Below are positions 6,582-15,050 of a DNA stretch of 28,420 bases, one piece after another (position 1 is the stretch's first letter; every line of letters starts with the position of its first letter). Under the pieces are notes generated by a model, which saw nothing but the letters and a program-made list of their open reading frames with translations, was not told the origin of the DNA and ran no database searches. Source of the stretch: Bacillota bacterium (lineage in GTDB: Bacteria > Bacillota > Clostridia > DSM-8532); the NCBI GenBank assembly GCA_023415205.1, contig JAEZLR010000015.1:1-28420 (forward strand). The letters run 5' to 3'. Made by a program: the position numbers and the translations under genes.

Positions 6582-7796
6582 TTACCCCCTTGCACTGTCT
6601 TTGATTTCCTTGGTATATGCCACCTCAAACCGCCCCTCTTTCGCAGTAATGAAAAGGGGATCCCCCGGCTCAAGGCCCTTACAGGATTTGATGATATCTC
6701 CCCTGAGATTGTGTACCACTGAATACCCTCGACTCAGTACAGTCAGGGGGCTTAAGGCATTAAGTCGCCCTGCGGCTAACGATAATGCGGCTCTGTACCT
6801 TTCCACCCTGGTATGGCTGCGCTGGATCAGGAGCTGTTCGAGCATATCCAAGCGCTGTCTCCTTTGGTTAATTTGCTCTTGGGGCCTTTGAAGGCTTCTT
6901 GAGTTTTTAAGCCTTAAAAGCCTTTCCCTCTCTTTATTAAGCTGACGCATCAAGGACACCGAAAGCCGTCGTTCCATTTTCTTTAGCTCCTGCTTGAGAG
7001 CCTCCTTCTCCGGCATAACCATTTCAGCGGCCGCAGAAGGGGTGGGTGCACGAAGATCAGCAACAAAATCTGAGATCGAGTAATCCGTCTCATGCCCTAC
7101 GGCAGAGATAATAGGAATCCCGGATTCAAGGATAGCTCTGGCCAAGCCTTCATCATTAAAGGGCCACAAATCCTCCAGTGAACCTCCGCCTCTGGCAAGA
7201 ATGACAACATCAACATTCTTCAGCCGATTAAAGCATTGGATACCCTTAATGAGTTGGAGAGAGGCCTCCGCGCCCTGGACAGCCGTGCCGTATAGAATGA
7301 CTCTGGCATTAGGAAAACGCCGGGTCAGAATCTGCGTAATATCCCGGATCACCGCCCCTGTAGGAGAGGTGATGACACCAATGGCCTTGGGCAAACGGGG
7401 GATGGGCCTCTTTCTCGCAGCATCGAAAAAGCCCTGAGCTTCAAGCTTACTCTTGAGCTGCTCAAACGCCAAATACAAAGCCCCTGTTCCATCCGGCTGC
7501 ATGTCATCGGCATAGAGCTGATAAGCTCCCCCCAACGGGTAGACCGAGACATATCCCCGGATAATCACGCGCATACCTTCCTCGGGTCTGAACCTTAACC
7601 GGCTATTTTGAGTTTTGAACATAACCGTCTTGATAATTGCCCCCTGGTCCTTAAGAGAAAAGTACATATGCCCCGAGGAGTGGGCCTTGTAATTAGAAAT
7701 CTCCCCCACAACCCAAACATGAGAAAGCAGCCTATCGTTATCAACAAGCTGCTTGATATATCCTGTTAATTCTGAAACGGTAAGGGTATGATTCAT
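6582..7796 (-). CDS. xseA: Exodeoxyribonuclease VII large subunit
   Basis: This is the catalytic subunit of exonuclease VII, 404 residues from ATG 7796. An N-terminal OB-fold (about 1-100, starting LTVSELTGYIKQLV) is followed by the catalytic domain with ITSPTGAVIRDI, the strongly conserved ARGGGSLEDLW, VGHETD and RAPTPSAAAE motifs, then a C-terminal coiled coil (about 270-350) that binds XseB. The frame is open up to 7856, but ATG 7796 with GGGGGG five bases upstream fits the family. It starts 13 bases after nusB. Confidence 0.95.
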   Translation of the reverse strand: MNHTLTVSELTGYIKQLVDNDRLLSHVWVVGEISNYKAHSSGHMYFSLKDQGAIIKTVMFKTQNSRLRFRPEEGMRVIIRGYVSVYPLGGAYQLYADDMQPDGTGALYLAFEQLKSKLEAQGFFDAARKRPIPRLPKAIGVITSPTGAVIRDITQILTRRFPNARVILYGTAVQGAEASLQLIKGIQCFNRLKNVDVVILARGGGSLEDLWPFNDEGLARAILESGIPIISAVGHETDYSISDFVADLRAPTPSAAAEMVMPEKEALKQELKKMERRLSVSLMRQLNKERERLLRLKNSRSLQRPQEQINQRRQRLDMLEQLLIQRSHTRVERYRAALSLAAGRLNALSPLTVLSRGYSVVHNLRGDIIKSCKGLEPGDPLFITAKEGRFEVAYTKEIKDSARG

Positions 7797-7809
7797 AAGA
7801 GCCCCCCTG

Positions 7810-8223
7810 TCAGGTAACATTCTTAAGGTCTGCAAAAACTTTACCCAGCACACCATTTACAAAGGTTTTGGATTGCTCTCCGCTATATTTCTTGGCCATT
7901 TCGACGGCCTCGTTAATAGAGACATTTACAGGAATGTCCTCCCGATACTTCATCTCGAAGCAGGAGAGCCTCATAATCGCCAAATCCACCTTGGGCATCC
8001 GTTGTATGGTCCACCCTTTAGCATGCTGGGAGATGAGACTATCCAACTCCTCCTCATGCTCCATGACACCTTTGACCACACCTATCAGGTAGTCTTTATC
8101 AGATTTTTCGATAATCTGCTGTTCTTCCATAAACCGCTCCATCTGTTCATCGATGTCATCTCGCTGGATTTGCACCTGATAAAGGAGCTTCATTGCGTTC
8201 TCCCGGGTTTCTCTTCTTCCCAA
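7810..8223 (-). CDS. nusB: Transcription antitermination factor NusB
   Basis: NusB is an all-helical RNA-binding protein that, with NusE (ribosomal S10), binds boxA in ribosomal RNA leaders and prevents early termination. The protein shows GRRETRENAMKLLYQVQ at the N-terminus and the conserved IPVNVSINEAVEMAKKY and FVNGVLGKV at the C-terminus. The best start is TTG 8223: GGAGGG lies six bases upstream and the product is 137 residues, a typical size. A longer frame to 8250 would bury that site. It is the first gene of the operon that ends with tlyA. Confidence 0.94.
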   Translation of the reverse strand: MGRRETRENAMKLLYQVQIQRDDIDEQMERFMEEQQIIEKSDKDYLIGVVKGVMEHEEELDSLISQHAKGWTIQRMPKVDLAIMRLSCFEMKYREDIPVNVSINEAVEMAKKYSGEQSKTFVNGVLGKVFADLKNVT

Positions 8224-8278
8224 GGTCGTCCCTCCGTATCGTAACGTCAAAGTTCAATTCTGTGTTTCATATACTCCG

Positions 8279-8307
8279 ATTATACCTAGGCTAGGGTTTC
8301 TGCGCAA
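8279..8307 (-). promoter_or_regulatory. Candidate sigma-A promoter of the nusB-to-tlyA operon
   Basis: A perfect TATAAT (8284-8279, minus strand) lies 17 bases from TTGCGC (8307-8302). It overlaps the end of the methyltransferase gene and would start RNA near 8272, about 50 bases before the nusB start codon. The -35 is weak. Confidence 0.5.
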
Positions 8308-9031
8308 TATAAAAAATACGTTCCTCCTTTGCACGGGGTTTTGTGAACTTTAGTTCACCATACTCCCCCAACAAAGTAAGACCAACGCTTTGTAGGGCTC
8401 CTTCAATCTCCTGGGTACTGTAGGCCCATTCTCTGTGGGTCTCATCGAATCTTTCATAAAGGCCGTTTTCGGTTTTTACGAAAAAGGTGAGATCAAAGGT
8501 GCACCTTTTTTTCTGTTCATGATATGTATTTGTCCACAACCAGGTGATATCCCCCTCAAGCTCATAGAAGGTCTCGTTGCCCAAGACCGTGGAGAGCTTA
8601 TAAGGGCTGTTCAGGTCAAAAATAAACAGTCCCCCTGGATTCAAGTAGTTGTGAACCAAGCGGAATACCTTTTGTATATGGGATACAGAGGGCATATAGT
8701 TTAGAGAATCCAGCAGGCATATGACGGCATCCACCGTACCATAGAGCTCAAATCCTCGCATATCCTGATGAAGGAAGAGTATCTCAGTTCCATGCGTATG
8801 GGATTTTTCATAGGCCCTGGCCAGCATGTCCGCAGAAGCATCCAGGGCTATCATCTCGTAGCCCCTTTGGGAAAGTTCGATAGCCATACTCCCGGTACCG
8901 CACCCCAACTCAAGGATAAGCTGCGGACTTTGCTTGAATTTAAGAAAGGCTGATTGCAAGTAATCAGCCCACTTAACATAAGGGATATCATGCGTCAGTC
9001 CATCGTAAATTTCTGCAAACCGTGCATACAT
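8291..9031 (-). CDS. Class I SAM-dependent methyltransferase
   Basis: The 246-residue protein opens with YARFAEIYDGLTHDIPYVKW, typical of the YqeM-like Firmicutes methyltransferases. It has the SAM-binding motif LELGCGTGSMA (40-50), the acidic loop IALDASADMLARA, and VICLLDSLNYM as motif IV. The C-terminal part has the beta-rich cap with TFDLTFFV and REWAYSTQEI. The substrate is unknown. AGGTG lies five bases before the ATG. It begins 15 bases after the SASP-like gene and its 3' end carries the probable nusB promoter. Confidence 0.85.
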   Translation of the reverse strand: MYARFAEIYDGLTHDIPYVKWADYLQSAFLKFKQSPQLILELGCGTGSMAIELSQRGYEMIALDASADMLARAYEKSHTHGTEILFLHQDMRGFELYGTVDAVICLLDSLNYMPSVSHIQKVFRLVHNYLNPGGLFIFDLNSPYKLSTVLGNETFYELEGDITWLWTNTYHEQKKRCTFDLTFFVKTENGLYERFDETHREWAYSTQEIEGALQSVGLTLLGEYGELKFTKPRAKEERIFYIAQKP

Positions 9032-9046
9032 ACAAACACCTGCAGC

Positions 9047-9202
9047 TTAAACAGCCTTTGATTTCCGCTTCCTGGAAAGAAGACCTCCAATCCGCCCTGT
9101 CTCCTTTGCGCTCAGGCTTTTCCATCCGCCTTCGGCAATCTTGTCCAGAAGCCCCAATTCCTTTGCAATCTCCAGCTTAAGCTGATCATCCTTCTTTAGC
9201 AT
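9047..9202 (-). CDS. Small acid-soluble spore protein, alpha/beta-type-like
   Basis: Alpha/beta SASPs coat DNA in dormant spores and protect it from UV and heat. This short version (51 residues from ATG 9202) keeps LEIAKELGLLDKIAEGGW and the family end motif ETGRIGGLLSRK. LEIAKE resembles the cleavage site of the germination protease GPR. Several ATG codons occur in a row; the third (9202) is eight bases from GGGG, and the frame extends to a GTG at 9232 without better support. A sigma-G-like promoter lies upstream, which fits forespore expression. It is shorter than major SASPs (about 60-70 residues), so it is probably a minor member. Confidence 0.8.
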   Translation of the reverse strand: MLKKDDQLKLEIAKELGLLDKIAEGGWKSLSAKETGRIGGLLSRKRKSKAV

Positions 9203-9220
9203 CATCATCACCCCATGGCA

Positions 9221-9250
9221 TAGTATTGCCACTCTTATCCATGGGTATTC
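9221..9250 (-). promoter_or_regulatory. Candidate sigma-G (forespore) promoter of the SASP-like gene
   Basis: GAATA (9250-9246, minus strand) and AATACTA (9227-9221) are separated by 18 bases. They match the sigma-G pattern GHATR-N18-CATWHTA fully at -35 and at six of seven positions at -10. The leader would be only about a dozen bases. Confidence 0.45.
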
Positions 9251-9302
9251 AAATGTTGTTCACACATTCACCGGGAATTGTTTTTACGCCTTATGCCTAT
9301 GG

Positions 9303-10565
9303 CTATTTTAACGCCTTAACAACTTCCTCTACGGCGATTTTAAGCTGGGAATCCCTTTCAAAGGGGATGTCCTCAATGGGTGTCGATTTAAACTCTTGAT
9401 TCAGGGTCACCTCTATGTCAGGGGAGACACCCTCTCCATGGATACACTTTCCTGCGGGTGTAAAGTAGCGCGCAATAGTATATTTTAAGCCGCCACCATT
9501 GGCAAAATGCCCATCTATGGCCTGTACAAGACCTTTTCCATAACTCTTGACTCCAACCAGAGTCCCTTTGTCATAGTCCTGTACGCAGGCGGCAAGAATC
9601 TCCGAGGCACTGGCACTATACTCATTAATGAGAATGCTTAGGGGCATATTCAGCTCCCTTGCATCGGAAAACTCCTCATCCTTTCTCTTTTCTCTATCCT
9701 CCGTATACACAATAAGGCCCTTAGGAACGATTCTGTCTGCGATTTTTACAACCTGTCCATAATCGCCGCCAGGATTATCACGAAGGTCAATGACCAACCC
9801 TTTGATTTTTCTGTCTATCAGCCCGTTAAGATGCTGTTCAAAATCATTGGCAATATCATCATCAAATTGTTTGATGCGGATGTACCCAATATTGTTGTCC
9901 AAAATCTTGCTTGAAATATAGGAAATATTGATAGGCCTGCGCTCCAGTTCATAATCGATATAATCCTTCACATCAGGTCGAAATACGGTAATCCTCACCT
10001 TACTACCAGGATTACCCTTTATCTTTTTCACGATGAGGTCGGCATCCTTAATAAGCGTTACATCCTCATTATCCACCTTGACAATCTTATCATTCTTTTT
10101 GATTCCCCCTTCCTTGGCAGGAGAATCATCAAAAACATCAGCAACAGTTAGAAGGGAATTTTCATCCATATGAACTGAAACACCGATACCAACATATTTC
10201 CCCGAGGTGTCTTCCAGAAACTGCTGCATTTCCTCAGGGGTATAGTAAACGGTATAGGGATCCTTTAAACCCGCAGAGAGCCCTTTAATAGAAGCGCTGA
10301 ACATTTCGGAAAAATCCACCGCCTGATAATAGCGATTGTCCAAAATATTCTTTACTCTGTTATAGGCCTGTATATCCTTTATATCTACATCGCTCTCGTC
10401 AAAGAACAGTGCATACTGAGGATTGAACCATTCTCCGGGGGCCTTGGTAATAAAGACATCCCAGGATACCATCCGTATGACTGAAAAAAAGTAGCCCAAA
10501 AAAAACACCACAAATGAACAAATAAGAAAAAGTCCCACAGTCCATGCAATTCGTCTATTTTTCAT
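9303..10565 (-). CDS. S41 family C-terminal processing peptidase (CtpA/CtpB-like)
   Basis: This membrane-anchored serine protease of 420 residues has a short basic N-terminus and one membrane segment (about 7-29), so the body lies outside the membrane. A PDZ domain (about 125-195, YVGIGVSV to VRITVF) precedes the S41 catalytic domain. Ser319 in EYSASASEI, Lys344 in YGKG and Gln348 keep the 25- and 4-residue spacing of the CtpB triad. In Bacillus, CtpB cleaves SpoIVFA during sporulation, while relatives turn over envelope proteins. AGAAGGG is eight bases before the ATG. It has its own sigma-A-like promoter. In many clostridia such a gene follows ftsE, ftsX and an M23 peptidase, as here. Confidence 0.93.
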   Translation of the reverse strand: MKNRRIAWTVGLFLICSFVVFFLGYFFSVIRMVSWDVFITKAPGEWFNPQYALFFDESDVDIKDIQAYNRVKNILDNRYYQAVDFSEMFSASIKGLSAGLKDPYTVYYTPEEMQQFLEDTSGKYVGIGVSVHMDENSLLTVADVFDDSPAKEGGIKKNDKIVKVDNEDVTLIKDADLIVKKIKGNPGSKVRITVFRPDVKDYIDYELERRPINISYISSKILDNNIGYIRIKQFDDDIANDFEQHLNGLIDRKIKGLVIDLRDNPGGDYGQVVKIADRIVPKGLIVYTEDREKRKDEEFSDARELNMPLSILINEYSASASEILAACVQDYDKGTLVGVKSYGKGLVQAIDGHFANGGGLKYTIARYFTPAGKCIHGEGVSPDIEVTLNQEFKSTPIEDIPFERDSQLKIAVEEVVKALK

Positions 10566-10596
10566 GTCAACAACCCTTCTTTAAGCACTTGAATCT

Positions 10597-10625
10597 ATTT
10601 TACATCCTATGCTCTCTTTTTTCAA
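10597..10625 (-). promoter_or_regulatory. Sigma-A promoter of the S41 protease gene
   Basis: TTGAAA (10625-10620, minus strand) and TAAAAT (10602-10597) lie 17 bases apart, with predicted start near 10590, about 25 bases before the ATG. Confidence 0.6.
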
Positions 10626-10713
10626 ACCATGTTAGCCTGAGGGGTAATGAAAAAATACTTCCACTTATAGCACAGTCTAGCACCGGTTGAGTCACGATGT
10701 GCTCTTGTGAAAT

Positions 10714-10742
10714 TATCCGCCAAGCTTAATAAATGGCGGATA
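10714..10742. other. Inverted repeat in the ctpA upstream region
   Basis: TATCCGCCA and TGGCGGATA form a nine-pair stem around an 11-base spacer, roughly 90 bases upstream of the S41 protease promoter. There is no U-run on the minus strand. It could be an operator or a second hairpin after the upstream terminator. The rest of 10626-10813 shows nothing I can assign. Confidence 0.35.
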
Positions 10743-10813
10743 TTTATTTCAACGCCCCACAAACCACCCACTAAAGGTTAAAACTTTATTTGTATTAGGT
10801 CAAGTATAACACA

Positions 10814-10841
10814 AAAAGGATATCCCAACGGATATCCTTTT
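10814..10841 (-). terminator. Intrinsic terminator of the cdaR-ftsEX-M23 operon
   Basis: A perfect 12-pair stem (AAAAGGATATCC with its complement) around a four-base loop lies 24 bases after the M23 gene stop. It ends in a run of five T on the minus strand, and the A/T ends make it potentially bidirectional. Confidence 0.8.
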
Positions 10842-10865
10842 ACTCGATAGGGTTGCGAGTCTTTA

Positions 10866-12011
10866 TTAATTTTTGTTGGAAACATATTTTAATGGATCCT
10901 CGCGTTCACCGTTTTTACGTACTTCAAAATGGAGGTGAGGCCCTGTGGATAGCCCCGTACTCCCTACCTTGGCAATGACATCCCCAGCTTTGACGGACTG
11001 GCCTTCCTTTACCAGAAGTCCTCCGTTGATAATATGCAGGTACAAGGTGGTAATACCGCCGCCATGGTCAATGATAACCGTGTTGCCTGATCCGCCGCTT
11101 CTCCAGCCCGACCAAATGACCTTGCCACTGGCAGCCGCATGGATATAAGCTTTGGAGGGAGCGTTGATATCAATACCTCCATGGAACTTCCGGTACTTCA
11201 AAATGGGATGGATACGATAGCCAAAGGCGGAGGATATCTTATAATAACCAGGTGTGGGCCATTGCATGATACCACCGGAATAGCTTCCCTTTGAAGAGAG
11301 CTTGTTGATTAAAGTGCTGAGCTCCTTGGCTTCCTTTTCTAGCTGATCCTCGGCCTTTTCAATCTGGGCTAGACTCTGCTTGCTCTGTTCAACCCTGTCG
11401 GTGGCCTGAGAACGAGATATCTCAAGTTCATTAATCGCCTTCAGGCTTTCTTCGAGCTGCTGTGCCGCATTCATTTCCTCATTTTCCTTGATGGCTTTCA
11501 GGTCTTCAATCTCCAGCCGTTTCTTTTCCAAGCTGGCCATCAGATCCTGATCGTATTTAGAAATGAGTTGAAGCATATGAACCTTTTTAAACATTTCTTC
11601 ATAGCTGGAGCTTTGAAATATTTCCTCGGCGTTGGCATTGGTACGGGCTTGTATGTACAGAATGACAATGCGTTCCTGAAATAGCTTTAACTGTGCATCA
11701 TATTCACTTTGAGCCTGTGAGATAGCAACATTCAGAGTCTCAATAGCCGCCTCGATATCCTTGATCTTAGCTTCTATCTGACTTTTTTCATAGCCTTTCT
11801 GTTGGAGATCGGCGATTATACTTTCCTGATATTTTTTATCTTTTAAAAGATTTTGCTGAGCTTCCTTTTTTTGATTCTTAAGGTCATTAATCTCTTTCTG
11901 TGTCTGTTTCAGTTCATTCTTAGCATCATCCACTTCAGAAGCAGATGAAGTAAACACTACACTGACTATTAATAACAGAGAAAGTGCAACTGACAATATT
12001 CTCTTTATCAT
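10866..12011 (-). CDS. Secreted coiled-coil M23 murein hydrolase (EnvC/PcsB-like)
   Basis: The protein (381 residues from ATG 12011) has a signal peptide (about 1-24), a long coiled coil (about 26-240), and a C-terminal LytM/M23 zinc peptidase domain. Zinc-site motifs are FHGGIDINAP (H277, D281) and GPHLHFEV (H359, H361), with LYLH between. Such proteins bind the outer loop of FtsX through the coiled coil and are switched on by FtsEX to cut peptidoglycan at division, as shown for EnvC and PcsB. Its place directly after ftsX supports this role. GGAG is nine bases before ATG 12011; the ATG at 12026 has no good site. A strong terminator follows. Confidence 0.88.
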   Translation of the reverse strand: MIKRILSVALSLLLIVSVVFTSSASEVDDAKNELKQTQKEINDLKNQKKEAQQNLLKDKKYQESIIADLQQKGYEKSQIEAKIKDIEAAIETLNVAISQAQSEYDAQLKLFQERIVILYIQARTNANAEEIFQSSSYEEMFKKVHMLQLISKYDQDLMASLEKKRLEIEDLKAIKENEEMNAAQQLEESLKAINELEISRSQATDRVEQSKQSLAQIEKAEDQLEKEAKELSTLINKLSSKGSYSGGIMQWPTPGYYKISSAFGYRIHPILKYRKFHGGIDINAPSKAYIHAAASGKVIWSGWRSGGSGNTVIIDHGGGITTLYLHIINGGLLVKEGQSVKAGDVIAKVGSTGLSTGPHLHFEVRKNGEREDPLKYVSNKN

Positions 12012-12128
12012 ATGTAAGTGCTCCATCCTTTCGAGAAAATGGTGGCTCTATGCAGAGTTACCAAACATTATGCATTGACAATCTTACAATTTTGTTACAA
12101 ATGCTCATTCTATTATATCTTGAATTAG

Positions 12129-13043
12129 TTACACATTCAAGTGTTTTCTCACTGACATGAGGCTTCCGATGCCACCAATAATAATACCAAAAATGGTGTA
12201 CACCACAAAAATTCGGAAAGCAACCGGACCAAACTCCAATATTTGCAAGGTGGTCATCTTAAAGTTGAGCAGTATGGCGTTGAGCACATTTTGAAGCCAA
12301 GTATAGGCCTGGGAGGTGAGTAAGAATGACAGGGCGGCGCCTATAAAGCCAATAAGGATGCCTTCAACAATAAAGGGCCATCTGATAAAGCTGTCCAGCG
12401 CCCCAACATATTTCATGATTTCAATTTCTCTTCTTCTTGCAAAAACAGTCAGGCGAATGGTATTTGAAATCAGGAATACCGCAATGATCATGAGTACCAC
12501 CAAAAGGGCCATGATGACATAATTAAAGATCTTAAGAATACCTTCAAGCTTTTCGAGCTCAGCCTTGTCATAGCCGATGCCGTAGTCGGTATTGACGCCA
12601 CTGAAGGCTTTAAGCTTGGCAATGAATTCATCACTAAATGCGGGATTTGTAAGCTTGATATAATAAGATTCCGGCATATTATCAGGTGTAAGCCCCTTCA
12701 AGAGGTCTTCATTCTTAAGCTCACTTTTAATATTCTCATAGGCTTCTTCCTTACTCTCTGACCGATATTGTGAGATAATTCCCGCTTCCTGCTGCTGCTC
12801 GATAAAAGTCACCACTTCTTCCCGCTCAAAGGAGGTGGCTGAGACATTGAGAAAAACCGTGACATCTAAATCCCGTTTCATGACTTCAATATTGGTAGTG
12901 ATGTTGATGGCAATCAGCAGTAAAATGCCAAGAAAGAAAAGGGCGGCCACAACCGTCATAATAGAGGCAACGGACATCAGTTTGTTCTTGTAAATATTGG
13001 AGGAGCCCTCTTTTGCAAGGAGCCGTATCGTTCTAATTTTCAT
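12129..13043 (-). CDS. ftsX: Cell division protein FtsX (permease-like subunit)
   Basis: FtsX is the membrane part of the FtsEX complex, which passes ATP-driven movement to an extracellular peptidoglycan hydrolase. The 304-residue protein has a first membrane segment at about 20-45, a large extracellular loop (about 50-165), and three more segments (about 175-200, 220-245 and 270-295). The cytoplasmic IRLTVFARRREIEIMKYVGA is the typical FtsX coupling region. ATG 13043 has AAAGGG ten bases upstream and overlaps the ftsE end by 11 bases, as is usual for this pair. The longer frame to 13103 runs back into ftsE. Confidence 0.95.
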   Translation of the reverse strand: MKIRTIRLLAKEGSSNIYKNKLMSVASIMTVVAALFFLGILLLIAINITTNIEVMKRDLDVTVFLNVSATSFEREEVVTFIEQQQEAGIISQYRSESKEEAYENIKSELKNEDLLKGLTPDNMPESYYIKLTNPAFSDEFIAKLKAFSGVNTDYGIGYDKAELEKLEGILKIFNYVIMALLVVLMIIAVFLISNTIRLTVFARRREIEIMKYVGALDSFIRWPFIVEGILIGFIGAALSFLLTSQAYTWLQNVLNAILLNFKMTTLQILEFGPVAFRIFVVYTIFGIIIGGIGSLMSVRKHLNV

Positions 13044-13719
13044 GGAAGTATAACCCTTTCTGCTCGTCGCTCTTAATCTCACCACGCTCAAGGGCAATGA
13101 CACGCTTTTTCATAGTGTCCACAATATTCTTTTCATGGGTTGCCACAATAACGGTGGTTCCGCGCTGATTGATTTCTTCGAGAAGATTCATGATTTCCCA
13201 TGAGGTTTTAGGGTCCAGATTACCCGTGGGCTCGTCTGCTATGAGAACGGCTGGGTTGTTGACCAATGCACGGGCCAGAACAATTCTTTGCTGTTCACCG
13301 CCCGACATTTGATTGGGATAGGCCTTGGCTTTTTTACTCAAGCCCACAAGACCCAGCGCAAGGGGCACCTGTCTGCGAATCTCACGTGGGGTCGCCTCGA
13401 CAATCTGCATGGCAAAAGCCACATTGTCATAGGCAGTTTTATTGGGTAAAAGCCTGAAATCTTGGAAAACAACGCCCAAACTGCGTCTAAGGTAAGGAAT
13501 TTCGGAACGGGGCATGTTATGTACACTGTAGCCATTGACATAAACCTCCCCCTCGGTGGGCATCTCTTCATGCATAATGAGTTTTAAAAATGTCGATTTG
13601 CCAGAACCGCTGGCCCCTATAACAAATACAAATTCGCCTTTTTCAATTCTAATTGTGAGATTCTTGAGTCCGACCACTCCGTTGGAATAAACTTTCGTTG
13701 TGTCTACAAACCTGATCAT
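13033..13719 (-). CDS. ftsE: Cell division ATP-binding protein FtsE
   Basis: FtsE is the ABC-type ATPase of FtsEX, 228 residues. Walker A is GASGSGKST (about 36-44), the Q-loop is VVFQDFRLL, the signature is MSGGEQQR, Walker B is VLIADEPTGNLD and the switch His is in VATHEK. GGGGGA lies five bases before the ATG. It is preceded by the CdaR-type regulator 145 bases upstream and overlaps ftsX. Confidence 0.97.
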   Translation of the reverse strand: MIRFVDTTKVYSNGVVGLKNLTIRIEKGEFVFVIGASGSGKSTFLKLIMHEEMPTEGEVYVNGYSVHNMPRSEIPYLRRSLGVVFQDFRLLPNKTAYDNVAFAMQIVEATPREIRRQVPLALGLVGLSKKAKAYPNQMSGGEQQRIVLARALVNNPAVLIADEPTGNLDPKTSWEIMNLLEEINQRGTTVIVATHEKNIVDTMKKRVIALERGEIKSDEQKGLYFHEN

Positions 13720-13740
13720 GCCATTCCCCCATCAATTCAA

Positions 13741-13794
13741 AGCCAAGGGGTAAAAAAACCCCGGCTTAATGTCAGACTTCACTTAATTAGTGAA
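13741..13794. other. Two inverted repeats between cdaR and ftsE
   Basis: First, AGCC, two A, GGGGT (13741-13751) pairs with ACCCC and GGCT (13758-13766) around a six-A loop. On the minus strand the T-rich part is in the loop, so it is not a standard terminator. Second, TTCACT and AGTGAA flank five bases (13778-13794). They could attenuate or regulate ftsEX. Confidence 0.35.
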
Positions 13795-13864
13795 ACAACG
13801 TTAAGTTCAGGCCGAAGCTTCAGGCATCGCCCATAGTCCTGACCTGATACCTGAGAAGAGAGGC

Positions 13865-14944
13865 TTATTTGGACACCTCGTCAAGATAACGCTTAACCAT
13901 CATAGCCACCTTGAAATAAATGGCGTCATCAAACTTCCTCAAATCCATCCCAGTGATTTTCTGTATTTTGTCTAAGCGATACACCAGTGTATTACGGTGT
14001 ATAAAAAGCTGTCGGGATGTTTCACTAACATTAAGGTTATTCTCAAAGAATTTCTGTATGGTCATCATGGTTTCAGAGTCAATGGTTTCGAAAACGCCTT
14101 CCTTAAAGACCTCATTGAGGAACAACCGACAAAGGGTTGTGGGCAGTTGATAGATCAACCGGCCAATACCCAGATGGTTGTAATCTACAATATTCTTCTC
14201 TGCCTCAAAGATCTGCCCGATTTTAAGGGCAGTTTGTGCATCCTTATAAGATCGTGCCACATCACGGAGGCTTTCAGCCTCCGTGCCTATACCGATACTG
14301 GCCTTGATCATCAGCTCGCTGTTCAAGGTATCAATAATAATTCTCGCTTTTTTATGGACTTCATCATTGTCCTCGCGATCCTTGAGTTCCTTGACCAATA
14401 CGGTATTCTGATCATCCAGAAGGATGATATAATCCTTGGTGTTGTTGGGAAAAAGGCTCTGAATTATATTGTAGGCATATAGCTCTCTCGTCTTTTCCGT
14501 TCTGACAAGATATACGATCCTTCGGCTTTCACTTTTAACCCTGAGTTCTTTGGCCCGAATAGTGATATCTCCGGGGAGAATATTGCCCAGAAGCACATTT
14601 TTCATAAAATTGCTTCTGTCATATTTCTCATCGTAATAAAGCTTGGCATTTTCAAGGCTGATGGAAATCAGCTCCGCATGCTTTTTCCTTTCGGGGTGGT
14701 CACTGACAAGATAAAGAACAAAATCAAGCCTGCCGTTGATCTCAATCTTCTTCATGACAAGGCCCGACTTTTCTATCGTCATAGCATTGGATGTCAGAAA
14801 ATCAGAACATTGGCTGTGAATCATTCCAACTTCTTCTTCAATTGTACTAGCGATAACGGTACCTGTTCCATCTGTAATACCAAAATCATTACCAATGGTA
14901 TCCCGAATACGCATAACTACGGATTGGAAAACTTTGAATGCCAA
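13865..14944 (-). CDS. CdaR/PucR-family transcriptional regulator
   Basis: The protein (359 residues from TTG 14944) has a weakly conserved N-terminal sensory region of the sugar-diacid-recognition type, a central GGDEF-like/CdaR domain (about 130-260), and a C-terminal PucR helix-turn-helix: NLNVSETSRQLFIHRNTLVYRLDKIQKITG. This family usually activates metabolic genes in response to small ligands; the ligand is unknown here. GGGGG lies eight bases before TTG 14944; the frame extends to TTG 14959. It has a strong promoter of its own and lies 145 bases ahead of ftsE. A regulator of this type next to ftsE recurs in clostridia, but its control of ftsEX is unproven. Confidence 0.85.
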   Translation of the reverse strand: MAFKVFQSVVMRIRDTIGNDFGITDGTGTVIASTIEEEVGMIHSQCSDFLTSNAMTIEKSGLVMKKIEINGRLDFVLYLVSDHPERKKHAELISISLENAKLYYDEKYDRSNFMKNVLLGNILPGDITIRAKELRVKSESRRIVYLVRTEKTRELYAYNIIQSLFPNNTKDYIILLDDQNTVLVKELKDREDNDEVHKKARIIIDTLNSELMIKASIGIGTEAESLRDVARSYKDAQTALKIGQIFEAEKNIVDYNHLGIGRLIYQLPTTLCRLFLNEVFKEGVFETIDSETMMTIQKFFENNLNVSETSRQLFIHRNTLVYRLDKIQKITGMDLRKFDDAIYFKVAMMVKRYLDEVSK

Positions 14945-14988
14945 GCAAACAACCCCCAATAAGCAAAAAATCCCGATTCTTTGCTCTC

Positions 14989-15017
14989 ATTATACACAAT
15001 TATCATAAATGATACAA
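14989..15017 (-). promoter_or_regulatory. Sigma-A promoter of the cdaR-type regulator, with internal inverted repeat
   Basis: TTGTAT (15017-15012, minus strand) and a perfect TATAAT (14994-14989) are 17 bases apart. ATCATTTATGAT, an inverted repeat, overlaps the -35 and spacer and could be the regulator's own operator. RNA would start near 14982, about 38 bases before the start codon. Confidence 0.6.
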
Positions 15018-15050
15018 CTTTTTTATCGCAGGCTTGCTTGCTCCTGGCTA

